A stretch of DNA of 64,000 nucleotides from Podocnemis expansa (GCA_007922195.1 ML682024.1:3600522-3664521); one strand, 5' to 3'. Counted from the stretch's first letter, positions 24,775 to 37,200 are shown. Translations and numbers: made by a program. The notes: generated by a model from the sequence alone, not told the origin.

Positions 24775-25559
24775 TTTGTACAAAAACATTGATTTTTTGT
24801 GTCTTTTTCTTTTTCTGCCAAAAAAATTCCCCACCCCCAAAAACCCAGAACAAAAATAGTAAGTGAAAAGTCCTGAGCCGCAGCAGATCCGTCCTTGCTC
24901 TGAGTGTGTTGCGGCCCAGCTGGCAGCTGTGCCCCCTCCCCCACCCTTCACCTACCAATGTGAGGAGTCCTAGCTGCCAGCTCCCCAACTCAAACTGCTT
25001 GACTCCACTTCCCTCCCTGAGCTGGGGAGAGAACTGAGGAGTCCTGGCTGTTACCCCTCCACTCTAACCACTAGACCCCACTTCCCTCTCAGAGTCAGAG
25101 AGAGAACCCAGGAGTCCTGGCTCCTGAGGCTATGCCCTCCTATCCCCAAGCCCAATGGTCCCAGAGATGGATTCTGATCTCATTCCTGCAGGTGTCAATC
25201 CAGAGTTAATTCCCAGCTCCAGCCAGGAGCTAGGCTCAGCCCCGCAGCAGCCTTCAACAAATCGCTTTCCCCTCTGGAGCACGTCGCTGTGGGAATGCAA
25301 ACAGTTCTGGGGAACTGCAAAGGGGGGTGGAGGGATCCAGTCCCTGCGTGTCCTGACATCCTGTAAATGTCACTGGGATGCCACTAGCATGGCAGCCTGT
25401 TCCTTTTGCGTCACCTCCAGCTGCTCTGCCTGTTCCTCTGGCTGCAGTTGTGCTCTTGCAGGGGTCTCAGATGTATGGCTGTTATTCAGCTGGCTGCTCC
25501 GGCATCACTGCTTGTAACTGTACAAGGGGCCCTAGCACTGGGGCACATTACTTTGCCTG

Positions 25560-25790
25560 TTCCGGCACACTGTACCTTACTATTGGTGCACATTACTCCA
25601 GCTTCACTGCCTGTCGCCCTGCCATTGCTGCCTGTCACCCTGACATCTTTCCCTACGATGCTGCCTACTACCCTGCTGCCACTGCCTGTGACTCCCCATC
25701 ACCCTGCCACCGCTGCCTGTTGTGCTGCCTGTCACCCTGCCATCACAGCCTGTGACTCGCCATTGCTGCCTGTGATCCTGCCAGTCCCTG
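25560..25790. repeat. Short-unit tandem repeat (tgcctgtcaccctgccattg type)
   Basis: About ten degenerate copies of an 15-20 bp unit built on tgcctgt-accctgcca. No function is apparent. The open frames over it are low-complexity. Confidence 0.7.
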
Positions 25791-26214
25791 CAGGCGTTGA
25801 GGCAGTACTCCAAGCCTGCTGGCATCTCAACAGTCATGCTTCCCTCTCCCACCTCCCCGCCTAGGGACCCCTTGCTCCAGGAGCCCTAGGACCACAGGCA
25901 GGGATGGGTTTATTTCCTCCCCAGCTTCCCGGTTCCATTGTTCCAGGATGACATGGTCTGTTGGGCTCCCATTGGCTGTTGCCATGGAAACCGGGGGGCT
26001 CCCTGGTTACTGACTGACAAGTTGCTAAATCACCTGTCTGAGGCAGGGGGTGGTGTTGCTAGGCTGGACACCCCCCATCTATCTCCTTCCTGTGTCCTGT
26101 CCACCCCCCCTTCCCCATCCAGTCATTCTTTTCCCCCTAAATCTGCCCCATTCCCCTGTCCCCCTCCCCCATCATCTCTGCTCACAGGGTAATGGGGAAT
26201 GAACTCTTTACACA

Positions 26215-26580
26215 GCAAATTCCCCATGTCGATATGAATCCAGATTAACTCACTGCAGCTGGGGTGAAACTGCTGCAGTTGGGGTGACTCTGCATTGACT
26301 CCAGATTATCTGAGATCAGAATCCAGTCCTGACCCCACTGCAAACGGGGTGACTCTGGATTGATTCAACATTAACTGACCCTGACCCCACTGCAGTCACG
26401 AGGTAACTCTAGATTGTCCCTGGGGGAGGATTCTGATCTCAGTTAATCTGGAGTCAATCCAGAGTCACTCTCTGATTGCAGTGGTTTCAGGGCTGGATTC
26501 TGATCTCAGCTTGGCCCTGACCCCATTGCAGTCAAGAGGTGACATCAGATTGACCCAGGAGGAGCTGAGATGAGAATCTA
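26215..26580. repeat. Approximately 65-bp dispersed repeat cluster, both orientations
   Basis: Units of the form gatcagaatccagtcctgac-cccactgca-gactctggattgactcc occur repeatedly, with inverse copies (tgatctcagttaatctggag) in the same cluster. Further pieces lie at about 26800-27180, 33380-33690, 36240-36420 and 43190-43340. They are non-coding. Confidence 0.75.
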
Positions 26581-26588
26581 GACCTGAC

Positions 26589-26796
26589 CAATGTTCCCTC
26601 TAATTTTTCACAGGCTGTGTCCACGAAAAATTTCTTCCGCGCAAATTTGCAGAACCAGTGTCCAAATTTGTGCGCACTCCAGGGAATCTGGTCAAACTTG
26701 TGTGCTACTTGTTTTGTGCCCGCTTTATTTTGTTGTGTGCACAAGTTTCATGACCTGTGTGCAAGCGCACACATGTGCAGCTTAGAGGGAACACTG
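26589..26796. mobile_element. hAT-type MITE (caatgttccctctaa family), copy 1
   Basis: The element begins caatgttccctctaa and ends ttagagggaacactg, near-perfect terminal inverted repeats. It is flanked by 8-bp repeats gacctgac (26581-26588) and gatctgac (26797-26804), one mismatch. It has inserted inside the approximately 65-bp repeat cluster. No transposase. Confidence 0.88.
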
Positions 26797-26897
26797 GATC
26801 TGACCCCACTGCAATCAGGAATGACTCCAGATGGACCCTGGGAAAGCTGAAATCAGATTCCAGTCCTGACCCCACTGCAGGCAGGGGTGACTCCAGA

Positions 26898-27085
26898 TTA
26901 AGTAAAACAAACAAGGAGTCCTGTGGCACTTAAAGACTAATAAATAAATAAATAAATAAATAAACAAACAAACAAAAATAAACGAATAAATAAATAAATA
27001 ATTTGTTAGTCCTTAAGTGCCACAGGATGCCTTGTTTTTTCAACTGAACTAGACTAACACAGCTGCCCCTTTGGAACTTAGCAAC
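26898..27085. repeat. Inverted-repeat element, copy 2, with AAAT-rich loop
   Basis: caaggagtcctgtggcactt at the left is inverted at ccttaagtgccacaggatgc on the right, followed by the shared tail gactaacacagctgcccctt. The interior is an (aaat)n-like simple repeat at about 26936-27000, unlike the interior of copies 1 and 3. Confidence 0.8.
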
Positions 27086-27242
27086 ACCGAGATTAAGTGT
27101 GATCAGACTCCAGTCCTGACCAATGACTCTGGATTGACTCCAGACCAAGTGCGATCAGACTCTGGTCCCGACCCCACTGTGATCAGGTTCTCTAAACTCC
27201 CATCCAGCCCTGTCTCCTGTCCCTTGGGGGGATGGACCCCCC

Positions 27243-28355
27243 TCACATGACACAGTATGGCTCCCGTGGCAGGGGGGGCTCTGTCCTCCAGCAGGGTACA
27301 CGGGCCACCAGCCCCTTCTTGAGCTCTTTGTTGAGGAGGAAACAGACGATGGGGTTTACAGCAGCCTGGGCAAAGCTCATCCAGACGGCAGTCGCCAGGT
27401 AGCGGTGTGGGAGGCTGCAGGCCTTGACAAAGACGCGCCAGTAGCAGGCCACGATGTAGGGGGACCACAGGAGGAGGAAGAGGACGGTGATGACGTAGAA
27501 CATCTTCCCCAGCCGCTTCTCTGCCTTGAACTCCTCCATGCCCAGCAGGCGGCGGTTGGCAGCATGGCCGTTCTGCCGGATGCCTAGCAGGGTGGGCGGC
27601 AGGGGTCCCCGGCCAAAGCCAGCAATCCAGTTGGCAGCTGCCTGACCTGTGGCCCCCGGCCCGTGGAACGTCCAGTTCTGGCTGATGGCTGGCACCATCT
27701 GCACTGGCTTCATCTTGCGGTGACGGTATTCAAAGAGCAGCAGCTTGCCATAAACAGCGTGTGTGGCACCCACCAGTACAGCCAGCATCAGCATGAAGCC
27801 CAGCGTGTCATTGGCCTTGAAGTAGCGATGCTCGAAAATGCACTGGTCCTCCTCCCGGATAAACTTGTAGGTGCCCACGTCGAAGACGGGTGGGAAGGCC
27901 ATGGCCACGGACAGGGTCCACACCATGCAGATGATGGCCATGCACGTCCACAGGCTCATGCGCTTGGCGTAGAAGCGATGGTGGGCCACAGCCATATACC
28001 GGGTAACGCTGATGCAAAAGAGGAGGAAGGCGGCATGGAAGCAGAAGAGAACAGCTAGGAAAGCCACGATCTTACAGCTAAGCAGGCTGTGGGTCCAGGC
28101 GGAGCCGTGGCGTACAGAGACCAGGACAAAGGGGAAGCAGACGGCCGCCCGCACGGCGTCGGCCAGGCACAGGTCCAACAGAAAGTAGTAGGGTGCTTTG
28201 TGCAGCCCGCGCTCCTTCAGCACCAGCAGCGCCAGCGCCAAATTGCCCGCCAGGCTCACGCAGATGATCAGCCCCAACAGCAGCAGCTTGGCGTAGGTGG
28301 CAGCTGCCGGGGGGCCCGGTGTGCCCAGCTCATCTGGCTCACTGGCGTTAGCCAT
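27243..28355 (-). CDS. GPR173: GPR173 (SREB3) orphan G-protein-coupled receptor, complete
   Basis: A single coding exon of 370 residues (human 373) for a class A orphan receptor of the super-conserved brain-expressed SREB group (GPR27/85/173). Seven hydrophobic segments are visible, beginning YAKLLLLGLIICVSLAGNLA. Family landmarks are the TM2 motif LDLCLADAVR, CKIVAFLAVLFCFHAAF, SVTRYMAVAHHRFYAKR (in place of a classical DRY), VFDVGTYKFIREEDQCIF in loop 2, and the long third loop with SQNWTFHGPGATGQAAANW. TM7 is FAQAAVNPIVCFLLNK and the C-terminus ends PREPYCVM. The sequence is nearly identical to remembered mammalian GPR173. An acceptor-like CTGCAG near 28405-28410 on the minus strand suggests upstream non-coding exons. 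TSPYL2 is the downstream neighbour, as in human. Confidence 0.97.
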   Translation of the reverse strand: MANASEPDELGTPGPPAAATYAKLLLLGLIICVSLAGNLALALLVLKERGLHKAPYYFLLDLCLADAVRAAVCFPFVLVSVRHGSAWTHSLLSCKIVAFLAVLFCFHAAFLLFCISVTRYMAVAHHRFYAKRMSLWTCMAIICMVWTLSVAMAFPPVFDVGTYKFIREEDQCIFEHRYFKANDTLGFMLMLAVLVGATHAVYGKLLLFEYRHRKMKPVQMVPAISQNWTFHGPGATGQAAANWIAGFGRGPLPPTLLGIRQNGHAANRRLLGMEEFKAEKRLGKMFYVITVLFLLLWSPYIVACYWRVFVKACSLPHRYLATAVWMSFAQAAVNPIVCFLLNKELKKGLVARVPCWRTEPPLPREPYCVM

Positions 28356-28629
28356 CTCCAGCAGACAGGGTGGAGGCCTAGTGGGAGCAGCCCATGGCCC
28401 TGGGGGGTCTGCAGGGGAGAGAGAAGAGAGTTGGGGGGCCAGCCTTGCTGTCCCCCAGACTATGTGGTGCTGGGGTAATGCCCATTCAGCTCAGAGCTGG
28501 CTGCCCCCGGCCCTTCCAAGTTGGGAGGGCTGGTGAACACAGGCCCTCCATACAGCTGGGGGATCACATGGCCCCATCCCCCCTGAGCCAGTCAGTGCAC
28601 AGCCAGGCAATCCCCTGTCATGGGGGCAG

Positions 28630-29520
28630 ACTGGGAAAGTGACACACTCACAGCTGCCCTGATGCTGATGCACTCACACATTTGTTCTCAGAGCCACACA
28701 TCCACAGTTGTGCTCACAGTTGTCTCAGCACTGACACACTCAGTCAACCTCACAGCTGTCCTGATACCAACAGGCTCACATACATGCAGTCATCTTCACA
28801 GCCACACTGACACTGACATGCTAACACACATGCATAGTTGTCATCACAACCGCCCCAACACTTACAAGCTCATGGACATGCACTTGCATGCTCACAGCTG
28901 CCTCAACACTGACACGTTCACACAGTCATCCCAACACTGACATGTTCACGCACAGTTGTACTCACAGGTGCCCTGACATAGTCATGGTCATGCACTATTG
29001 ACCTCACAGCCATCCTGATGCTGACATGCTCACACATCCACACTTGTCCTCACAGCCACCCCAGTCTAGTCACACTTATGGTCATCTTCACAGCTGTTCC
29101 AACGCTGACACTCACACATGTACACAGTTGTCTTCACAACTGACCTAACACTGATACACTTGTGCACACAGCCATCTTCACAACCACTCGCACTGACACA
29201 TTCAGGTCATCCTCACAAATGCCCTGATGATGACACACTCACACGCAGTCATCCTCACAACCTCTCAATGCCAATAGACTCACTCACACACACAGTCATC
29301 CTCACAACTGCTGTCATTGTCCCACGCTCTCACTGATCCACAGCTAAACAGTTACATTTCCACTGACACAAGTACACAGATGCTTGCACTGACATAGAAC
29401 TGCCTTGACACTGACACACACTGATCCACACTCACTTGCACAGTCACAGCAACACACTCATGCCCACACACCCTGAGTCACACGCAATGACAAACATTCA
29501 CAGTAGCACTGACATGTTGT
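28630..29520. repeat. Degenerate CA-rich minisatellite
   Basis: About 900 bp of imperfect units of roughly 45-60 bp with the recurring words cactcacacacagtcatcct, cacaactgccctaacactga and similar. It lies upstream of GPR173 and is probably intronic to its 5' UTR. Confidence 0.8.
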
Positions 29521-30840
29521 GCCCCTCCCCACAGCTACAGCCACATAGTGCCCACAGTCCCACCAAGACCTTCCTCATTTCCACCCTCACAGCATGATGC
29601 ATGATCACACTCATTTTGGTCTTACCCTGGCCCCTTAGTCTGACCCTGGCCCTGTGCACTGAGGAGCTGAATATTTCAGACTGTCAAGACACATTTACTC
29701 ATCCTTTGCACACACACATGGAAACAGGGCACAACCCCTCCAGCAGGGACACTTGCACACTCACACACTGACACTCACCCCCATCAGTTGTGGACTGGAA
29801 ATCTGTCAGCTAAACCAGCTCTGGCTGCACCCACACATGCACACTGTGCGAAGCACAAGGTGCTGCTGGATGGACCCTCATGGCCAGAGCCCCTTCTCCC
29901 CCAAAACAAGCGACACACACAAACCACACAAGCAACACATGCACACTGACAACCCTATACACACACACAAAGCTGCACACATGCTTTGTTACATACAGTC
30001 CCCCTGGACACCCCGGGAAAGCAGCCACCACTCAGCACAAGCTGAGAAGCAGGTGGGCAGTGAAGCTTAGTGGTTCTCAATTATGCTCTTAAACTGGAGT
30101 GAAACTGGTGTCACTCCTGATTACACTAGGAGGGGGAAGAGGGCCTGTTAATGCCCGTGGAGTCCCTCTTGAGTCTCCCCCACACTCCAGATCTACTGGA
30201 TCTGGCCTGTGTTGGGATCATCAACCAAGGTCTGCCGGGTGTGAGGCCCGGCCAAAATACCCCCACCCACCCCCAAATACCTCCCCATTGGCTGGACTGG
30301 GCAGGGATGTCATTTCCCAGCTGCAGGGAGGAGAGAGGAGACAAAAGGCTCAAAAGGGAGGGTTTGTTTCTCCCTGATTGTGTGTCTGTGGCTAGGGGGT
30401 GCTTTTGGGGGGATGGATACATTGGCAACAGCCCCACTACCACATGCATGCACAGGGGAAAGAGAAAGAGAGAGACACACACAAAGCAACACACATTTGC
30501 CCACACATGCAATGTGAACACACATGCTGTATGCATAGATGTACCCACACTGTGCACACACACACAATAGACACACAATACATGCATTCACAGACATAAG
30601 GCCTATATTTACACACACACACCCAAGCTCTGAACAGCATATAACCCTGAGCCACCCCTGAGCCCTGTTGTGGGGTATCTTTGCCCCCTGTCAGTTGGAG
30701 GGAGGGACGGGTGCTGCAGAAAGGGGGATGAGGGCTGATGGGGGAGGATGATGGGGGAGATGGGACAATGGAGGGGTACAGGTGAGGCGGGAAGGCAGCC
30801 AGTGAAAAGGATGCACACAGGTCATTAGAGACACTTGCCA
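29521..30840. other. Upstream of GPR173, no gene recognised
   Basis: CA-rich low-complexity DNA continues at 29700-29990 and 30460-30630. Between them is unique-looking sequence with no coding signal I recognise. It could contain an intron of the GPR173 5' UTR. Confidence 0.45.
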
Positions 30841-31330
30841 ACAGTGGGGGCTTGACGATGGGGGGTGAGTGGGGCTGGGGCTGAGGCTGAAGACTGTACA
30901 TGGGTGGGAGAGACGGGCGTGGGCTAGTGAAGGTGTAGAGGGATGGGATGGAGAGGTGCATAGGGGATGGAGGGATACATGGGGTGTATTGGAGGATAGC
31001 AGTGGAGGGGACTTTATGGGGTGTATACAGGGTATATGGGGGAGGGGATGGGGCCTGTACGGCCGTGTATAAGGGTGCATGGGGATGGAGGGGAGGCACC
31101 TGGATTGGAGGTGTATATGGGAGAAGGGGTGGGGGCAGCAGAAGGGGTGTATAAAGGGTGGAGAGGAGTGAATGGGATGGAGGGGATGGGGGTATATGTG
31201 GCGGATGGAGGGAGTCTACATGGGAGGATGGGGTGGGGGAGTATATAAGCGGCAGAGGGGGTGTATATGGGGGTCTAGTCTGGGTGGGAGGCTATGGGAT
31301 GGAGATAGATAGGGGTCTATATGGAGGCAA
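30841..31330. repeat. G-rich ggggatggaggg/tatatggg low-complexity tract
   Basis: Purine-rich plus strand with recurring ggatgga, tatatggggg and gtgtata words over about 490 bp. It yields long spurious open frames. Confidence 0.7.
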
Positions 31331-31379
31331 TGGGGGTGCACGTGGGCAGGATGGGCAGCCGGGTGGGGGGTGGCTGAAA

Positions 31380-32150
31380 AGGGACCGAGGGCTCCTGGCC
31401 CGGTCCCCCGAGCCTGCCCCGCTCACCTCCGTTCCGCTGGCTCCCCGAGGTGGTGCGAGGCCCCCCCAGATCCTTCCCCGCTCGATGGGGGCGAGTCCCC
31501 CAGCGCGGCCGCTGCACCCTCAGGCCCTCTGGGGAGCGCGGGGTCCCTCCGCCGTTGTCTCCCCCATAGCGCCGGAGGGGTTGGGGGGCCGGAGCCGCTG
31601 CCCTCCAGCTACAGCTGCCCGGCGCGGGCCAGCTTGCAGCCGAACGCCCCTCGCTCCGGATCGGGGCCGTTTACACCCAAGGAGCCCCGATCGGGGCTGC
31701 GCCGGGTCTCTCCTCCAGGGACGCCCCCAGATTAATCCGACGGGACTCCGGATCTGCCCCGCCACGAGAAGCCTCCTCCGCGAGATCGTTCCGATTGCAA
31801 TCCGGATTCTCCTGGTCTCTCCCCGCTGGCAATCCGGATTCCCCTCCCCCGCCGTAGATCCAGGTGGCAAAATCCAGGCGGCTTCGATGCCGGGCGCGGC
31901 GGGTCTCCCGGGCCGGCTCGCTCCGCTTTCCTCCGTGCGGGGGGTGCAGGCAGGCGGCTCCGGATCCGCTCCGCGAGGATGCCGGGGACGGGGGAGGGGT
32001 CCGGCCCCCGATGGGGCAGGCCCGAGGGCTCTACCCGGCTCTCTTCCCCACAAAGGGGCCGGGTGGCCGCGGGGAAGCGACCATCCCGCCCAGCACCCAC
32101 CGGAAGATGCGCTGGGAGGGATGCTGGGGAATGGGGGCGGCGGCGGGGGG
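31380..32150 (-). promoter_or_regulatory. CpG island, candidate GPR173 promoter/first exon
   Basis: A CpG-dense stretch with many CG dinucleotides, ending at about 32150, is the only strong island upstream of GPR173, about 3 kb from its start codon. Vertebrate GPR173 has upstream non-coding exons, so this is the likely transcription start. Repeated aatccggatt palindromes near 31798-31840 are a local oddity. No protein-coding frame is convincing. Confidence 0.45.
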
Positions 32151-32293
32151 ATGGATGGACGTGGGGGGCGGAGCAGAAGCCGAGGAGGGGCTGGGGGGAC
32201 AATGGTGGAGTTGGAGGGGGCTCCCTCAGGAACTACTGGAGCATCAGCCCAGCATGGGGGGATTGGGAACCCTCATTCCCGGGTCCTCCCCCC

Positions 32294-32510
32294 AGCTCTG
32301 AAAGGGGAGGGGGCCTAGTGGTGACAACAGACGGGAGCCAGGATGCCTGGGTCTGTCCCCAGCACTGGGGGGGGGGGAAGGGTCTAGTGGTAAGAGCAGG
32401 GGGGACCGGGGACGAGGCCGCCTGGGTTCTCCCCCCAGCACTGGGGAAGTCTAATGGTTAGAGCAGGGAAGGGGCTGGGAGCCAGGACACCAGGCTCCTC
32501 TCCTCGGGAT
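32294..32510 (+). mobile_element. Tandem cluster of tRNA-derived SINE units
   Basis: Three partial units follow one another, each with an A-box-like ctagtggttagagca and a ggagccagga-cctgggttctc B-box-like half. This is the commonest repeat in the window. Other clear copies are about 3975-4165, 34158-34260, 44258-44365, 46110-46290 and 48430-48500 (plus), and 13230-13320, 14985-15065, 16460-16540, 24990-25140 and 36675-36830 (minus). Confidence 0.7.
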
Positions 32511-34256
32511 TGCTGCTTCCCCACAGACGCTAGAGGCTCTAGGAAAGGTGAAAAGCAGCTGAGAAAACCTGTGGGCAGTCAGGTCCCCAGGGAGTGCCGG
32601 CTCACACCCAAGCCCAGGGCAAAGGGCTGGCTGCAGCATGGGGCTTGGGATGGTTCCCCAAGGAGGGGGCACTGACTCCTACTTGGAACCAGGCCCTGCT
32701 CCCAAACCCCTGCTTCCCCCAGTGCCGTGAGCTGAGACACCACCCTTCCCCTCTGAGACTGACACGGAGGCTGCAGTCAGGCTGTTTTTTATTTATCTCT
32801 TCCAACAGCTGTGATGGACCCCAACATTTCACTCGATGCCTCTTCCCTTCTAAAGCTACCACAAAGATCAAAGTGGCAAGCAACTCTAGCTCCCCTTTAG
32901 CATTAGCCCCACCCTGGCCATGGCCCAGCAGCACTTGTGGCATTCACTACACTCCAGAGCCCCCGGCCAGCAGCTGGCTGGGTGGCAAATCTAGCTTGCC
33001 CTGCTCAGTGGGGCTGCCTGGCACTGCTTGCAGGGAACCCACGCACCTGCACCGTAAATCTGATGTTGACACCATCTCAGGTCAATTGTCCCACTGATGA
33101 ACCACTCTCCCACCCCACATTTGCACCTGATTCCAAGCCAGTTTCCCCATTTCAGCCTCTGTAGTGTGGGGCTGGTGCCGGCTGGACTGCCAGGTATCAA
33201 ATATCTGCCCCCAGTGGCTAATAGGGCCGCAGCACAGGCAGTCCTGCACCATCTCCTGTCCCTGCCCCAAGGCAGCTTTTCTGGCCCTTGGATCCACTTG
33301 CTCTTCTCTAGTTTATTGCCATCCCTGACCACAGCAGGGTCAGAGCCGACTTCTGGTCGCAGTTAATTCAGTCAGTCCGGAACCAGGGCCTGCTGCTGGT
33401 CACGAGTTAATCAGAATCAATCCACAGTCACTCCCTATCACAACAGGGTCAACAGGCCAACAACCAACTGCAATTAATTCACAGTCAGTCCGGAGTCATT
33501 CCCAACTGTAAGGGGGTCGGGGCCCACTGCCAATTGCACTTAATTCAGCCAGTCCAGAGTCACCTCCAAAACTGCAGTGAGATCAGGGCTGGATTCTGAA
33601 CTCAGTTAATTCAGGATCAATCCAGAGTCACTCCCGACTGCAATGGGGTCAGGATCCAATTCCACCCTCAGTTCCCCCAGCTTCAATCCAGATTCAGCTC
33701 TGATTATAGCCATCCTCTGTCTCTCCAAGAGCTTCCTGCTGTTCTCAGATGGGGAAACTGAGGCGGGGAGAGCCGCTCCCATAGCAACCCTTCCTTCAAC
33801 CTGCTGGTGCTGAACAGGGCCGAGGACCATGGAGCACATGGAGGAGCATCAGGGCAGCTCCAGGCAGCCACGGCTCCTTGGTGTGAGGGTTCGGCCCTTA
33901 CTGGAACCTCAGTTGGATATGTGACATCAACTCACGCTGCAGTTGCTCTGTACAATCTCCACAGCCCCCCATGGCATTGGTCCACAGTGTGAATAACTGG
34001 CTTTGGACCAAGCTCTGGGGCCATGAGTGACCCCACCCCCAAGCCCCTGTACAGAAATAAATATACAACCTAGGGGGCCATTCACAGAGAAGCAAAGGGG
34101 GATGATGAAGGAGCCCACAAAGCCTCCAGGATTGGTGGGACCAGCAGGCTGTGGGGTACAGGAAGGGGTTTGGGAGCCAGCACTCCTGGGTTCTCTCCAC
34201 AGCCCTAGCGAGGGAGCAGCGTCAAGGAGGGGGGCTGGGAGCCAGGCTCCTGGGTT
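32511..34256. other. GPR173 upstream / PPP1R3F downstream interval
   Basis: No coding exon recognised. The stretch 33380-33690 is a second cluster of the approximately 65-bp dispersed repeat (gttaattcaggatcaatcca and gactgcaatggggtcaggat words). The right end should contain the PPP1R3F 3' UTR; no clear minus-strand AATAAA was found there. Confidence 0.5.
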
Positions 34257-37200
34257 CTAGGTGTCCGGGCGCCATGTGAGAAGCACATAGAGGGCGAGGG
34301 CTGCAACTGGCAGGCAGCCACTGAAGACCACAGGCAAGATGACCACAAGGCCGAAGATGAGCAAGGAGTAGGTCAGGGCCTGCCCCAGCTGTGTGGGACT
34401 GCCAAGCGCCCCTTCCCTTGGCTCTGAGCCCATCCAGAAGCCCCTTGGCCCTCCCCAGGCCCCATGGCCTGGCCCCACCGCTGCCCGTGCTGGGACCACC
34501 ACGGCAGCTGCGCTGGCTGCCAGGCGGCTCAGGACCCCACCTTCCAGCAACGCCGGAGGGCTGTCTCGCCCCATGCCGGTAGCTGTGCCCTCATCCTCCT
34601 GGCCGGGCCCAGAAAGGCTGGCATAGTGTAGTGTGATCTCCTGCACCAGGGAGCTGTTCAACACCCGCTCTGGCCCAGCCCAGCGGGTGACAAGGTCCCG
34701 GGTGGTCAGGACATCCTGGCAAACAGTGGACACCTCAACTGCAAGGGGACCAGCCACCTCTGCGCCCCAAGTCTGTCCCTCAGCACGCCCCAGCTCCTCT
34801 GCCTGCAGCCGACTGAGGTGGGAGACATACAGCTGCTCCAGCTCCTGGTCCACAGCCTCCTCCTCTGGCTCCCAGAGCTCGGCTCCCGAGAATGAACCCT
34901 CTGGCCCCAGCTCACCTGCCTCAGGCCCATAGCTGCCCCCCAGGGACTCAGGCACAGACACAGGGGACTCCCTGGTGGGTGGCTCCTTTTCCAGGTAGCA
35001 GGCATCGACTGTCAGTTGTGGGACCTGTGGGGTGAGAGGAAATGGAGGGGGCGAGGGCTGAAGGACAGGAGGGGCAGGATGCTTATGTTCTAGGTCTGCT
35101 TGGCGCAGGGACTCACATCGAGCTGGGTGTGCCAGACTCTCAAGCCTTGGGGGGAATGCCAGCCTATCCATGCCTCAGTTTACCTACCAGTGACAGGAGG
35201 GGCTCAATCATGCCTTTGTCCATCAGACTGGGGACCCTGGGGGCAGGTTGTGACCCTAGTTGGGAGTCAGGACTTTACCAGGCACTTTGAAGGAAATGCC
35301 AAGTGCTTCAGGGACTGGGGGGGGGGGAAGGGGGCTGAGTAGGCAGGACTGGGCACTGGGGCATACTGGGGCAGGGGGCACTTTGTGGGCCGGTCTTACC
35401 TGTCTCACAGGCTGTGGTGTGGGAGCTGAGGGTGAATCTCTTAGCGGCTCCCTTTTGGGGCTCCCTTCTGGAGACAGAGAAACACGGGGGGACCCTCCTT
35501 ATTCTTCCCCTCAACCAGCATGGCACTGCTGCAGGAAAGCTTGCAGCATGGATAGCCTTGGCTGGAGGCACTGTGAGGGGAAGCTTGCAGCACCTACCTT
35601 CCTCACAGCTGGGGTTCGTGTCCTCTTCGTCATTTGGCTCTTCCGTGCATGGCCTGTGGGGGAGGGGATCCAGTAGTCACTGCCCTGGGGGGTTGTTTGG
35701 CACTAGTTCACACTGGTCCCCCCACCACTACCCCGGTCTTCTCTACTGATTCCCCTCACAGAGTTGGCAGAGAACCCAGGTGGCCGGGCTTCCAGCCGTA
35801 GTAGGTACAAGGTTAGGCAGGGCTCCCGGCTCCATTCCCAGCTCCAGCAGGCATTTCCAGGAGCTACTGTAAGCTCTCTGCCTGGACTCGAAACTCTGTG
35901 GGACAGAGACTGTTTCTTACTGTGAGTCTGGGCAGCTCCTGGAACAATGGGGCCCTAATCTCAGCTGAGGTCTCCATCCAAATACACCCCACAGCTAGTG
36001 TGGGTAGGTCCTCGGGTTCCCATCCCAGTAGGTGCAAGTCAATGTCTGGGAACCAGGCCCCGAAATGTGGCCTTCAGAGGCAGGAACAGTGAAAGTGCCA
36101 AGCCAAGCTGCTCATTTGCATGGCAGCTTTCGCCTGCCTGGGGTGTTTCCCCCCACAGCTCAGCTTGGCTCAGAGCAGCCCAGCCCAACCCTAGCATGGC
36201 CTGGCCCCAGGGCATGATGAATAGGGGGAATTTCTCACCCTAGACCAGGGCTGGCCAGTCTGGAGTCACCCTCAGCTGTAATAGTAGCAGGGATGGATTC
36301 TGATCTCAGCCCCCAGAGTGAATCCAGAGTCACCCTTGATTATGCTGGGGTCAGGGTTGGAACCTGATCTCAGCCCCCTGGGGTCAATCCAGAGTCAGCC
36401 CTGACTGCAGAGGGGCCCCCCAAGGGCCATCTGCCAAACGCAGGCTCAGAAGACAGGGAAAAGGAGAAAGTGGCACCGGGCCAGCTGTGCATCTGGTTGT
36501 GAGGGCTGCAGACAGATAGAGTAGACACAGTCAGTTGCAGTGGGAGGGCGTCGGGGCTCTGGATGGGGGCTTTGTAGCTCAGCGGAAAAAGAAACTTTCT
36601 TTGATGCTCATGTGTTAGCAGAGAAGAAACTTTTCTATCATCCCAAATGCAGCGGTATAAAGAACCCAACTGTCCTAGCCCCTTCCCCACCCACTCTAAC
36701 CACTAGACCCCACTCCCCTCCCAAAGTCAGAGACAGAACCCAGGTGCCCAGGCTCCCTATCCTTTTGATCTAGTCACTAGTCCCCACTCCTCTCTCAGTC
36801 AGGGACAGAAGCCAGGTGCTCACCAGTGGTTTGACCCAGGAGAAAATTTGCTACACCCCACTCCCACCCTCCCCTGAATCTGAGCAAGTTGCAGGGAAAG
36901 CAAAGATTTCTCTTTCCTCACATCTCTTCACCCCCTCTGCTTGGACACCTGCACCCACACAGAGACGGAGTAATTAACCAGCCTCCACCAACCCCCCTGA
37001 ACACCTTCCTAGCTGCTCCTCACTCGATCTTAAAGCATTTCCTCATCTTCATCACCCTCCTGTAACCCTGGCCAGGCAGGGTTGGCGTCTCCATTGTAGA
37101 GATGGGGAAACTGAGGCAGAGCAAGGGCCTTTGGTACTACCTCGCTCAGAGAACCTTGAGCTAAGCTCAAGCCCTGGCACTTTTAATTAGCACTCATTAC

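Larger units (their letters stand above)
23331..27242. other. TSPYL2-GPR173 interval; probable GPR173 3' UTR and repeats
   Basis: No coding exon recognised. The AT-rich block 24470-24870 has a minus-strand AATAAA at 24769-24774 and could be the end of a long GPR173 3' UTR; this is position-based inference. The rest holds tandem repeats (25560-25790), an approximately 65-bp dispersed repeat cluster, a hAT MITE and an inverted-repeat element, each listed separately. Confidence 0.45.

Noticed and set aside
28640..29600. Telomere-like or CRISPR-like array
   Set aside because: Units are degenerate CA-rich with no TTAGGG and no conserved direct repeat with unique spacers; it is a vertebrate minisatellite.
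31158..32318. 386-codon plus-strand open frame across the CpG island
   Set aside because: Low-complexity Gly/Arg/Pro composition from a G-rich tract and CpG island; no recognised domain.
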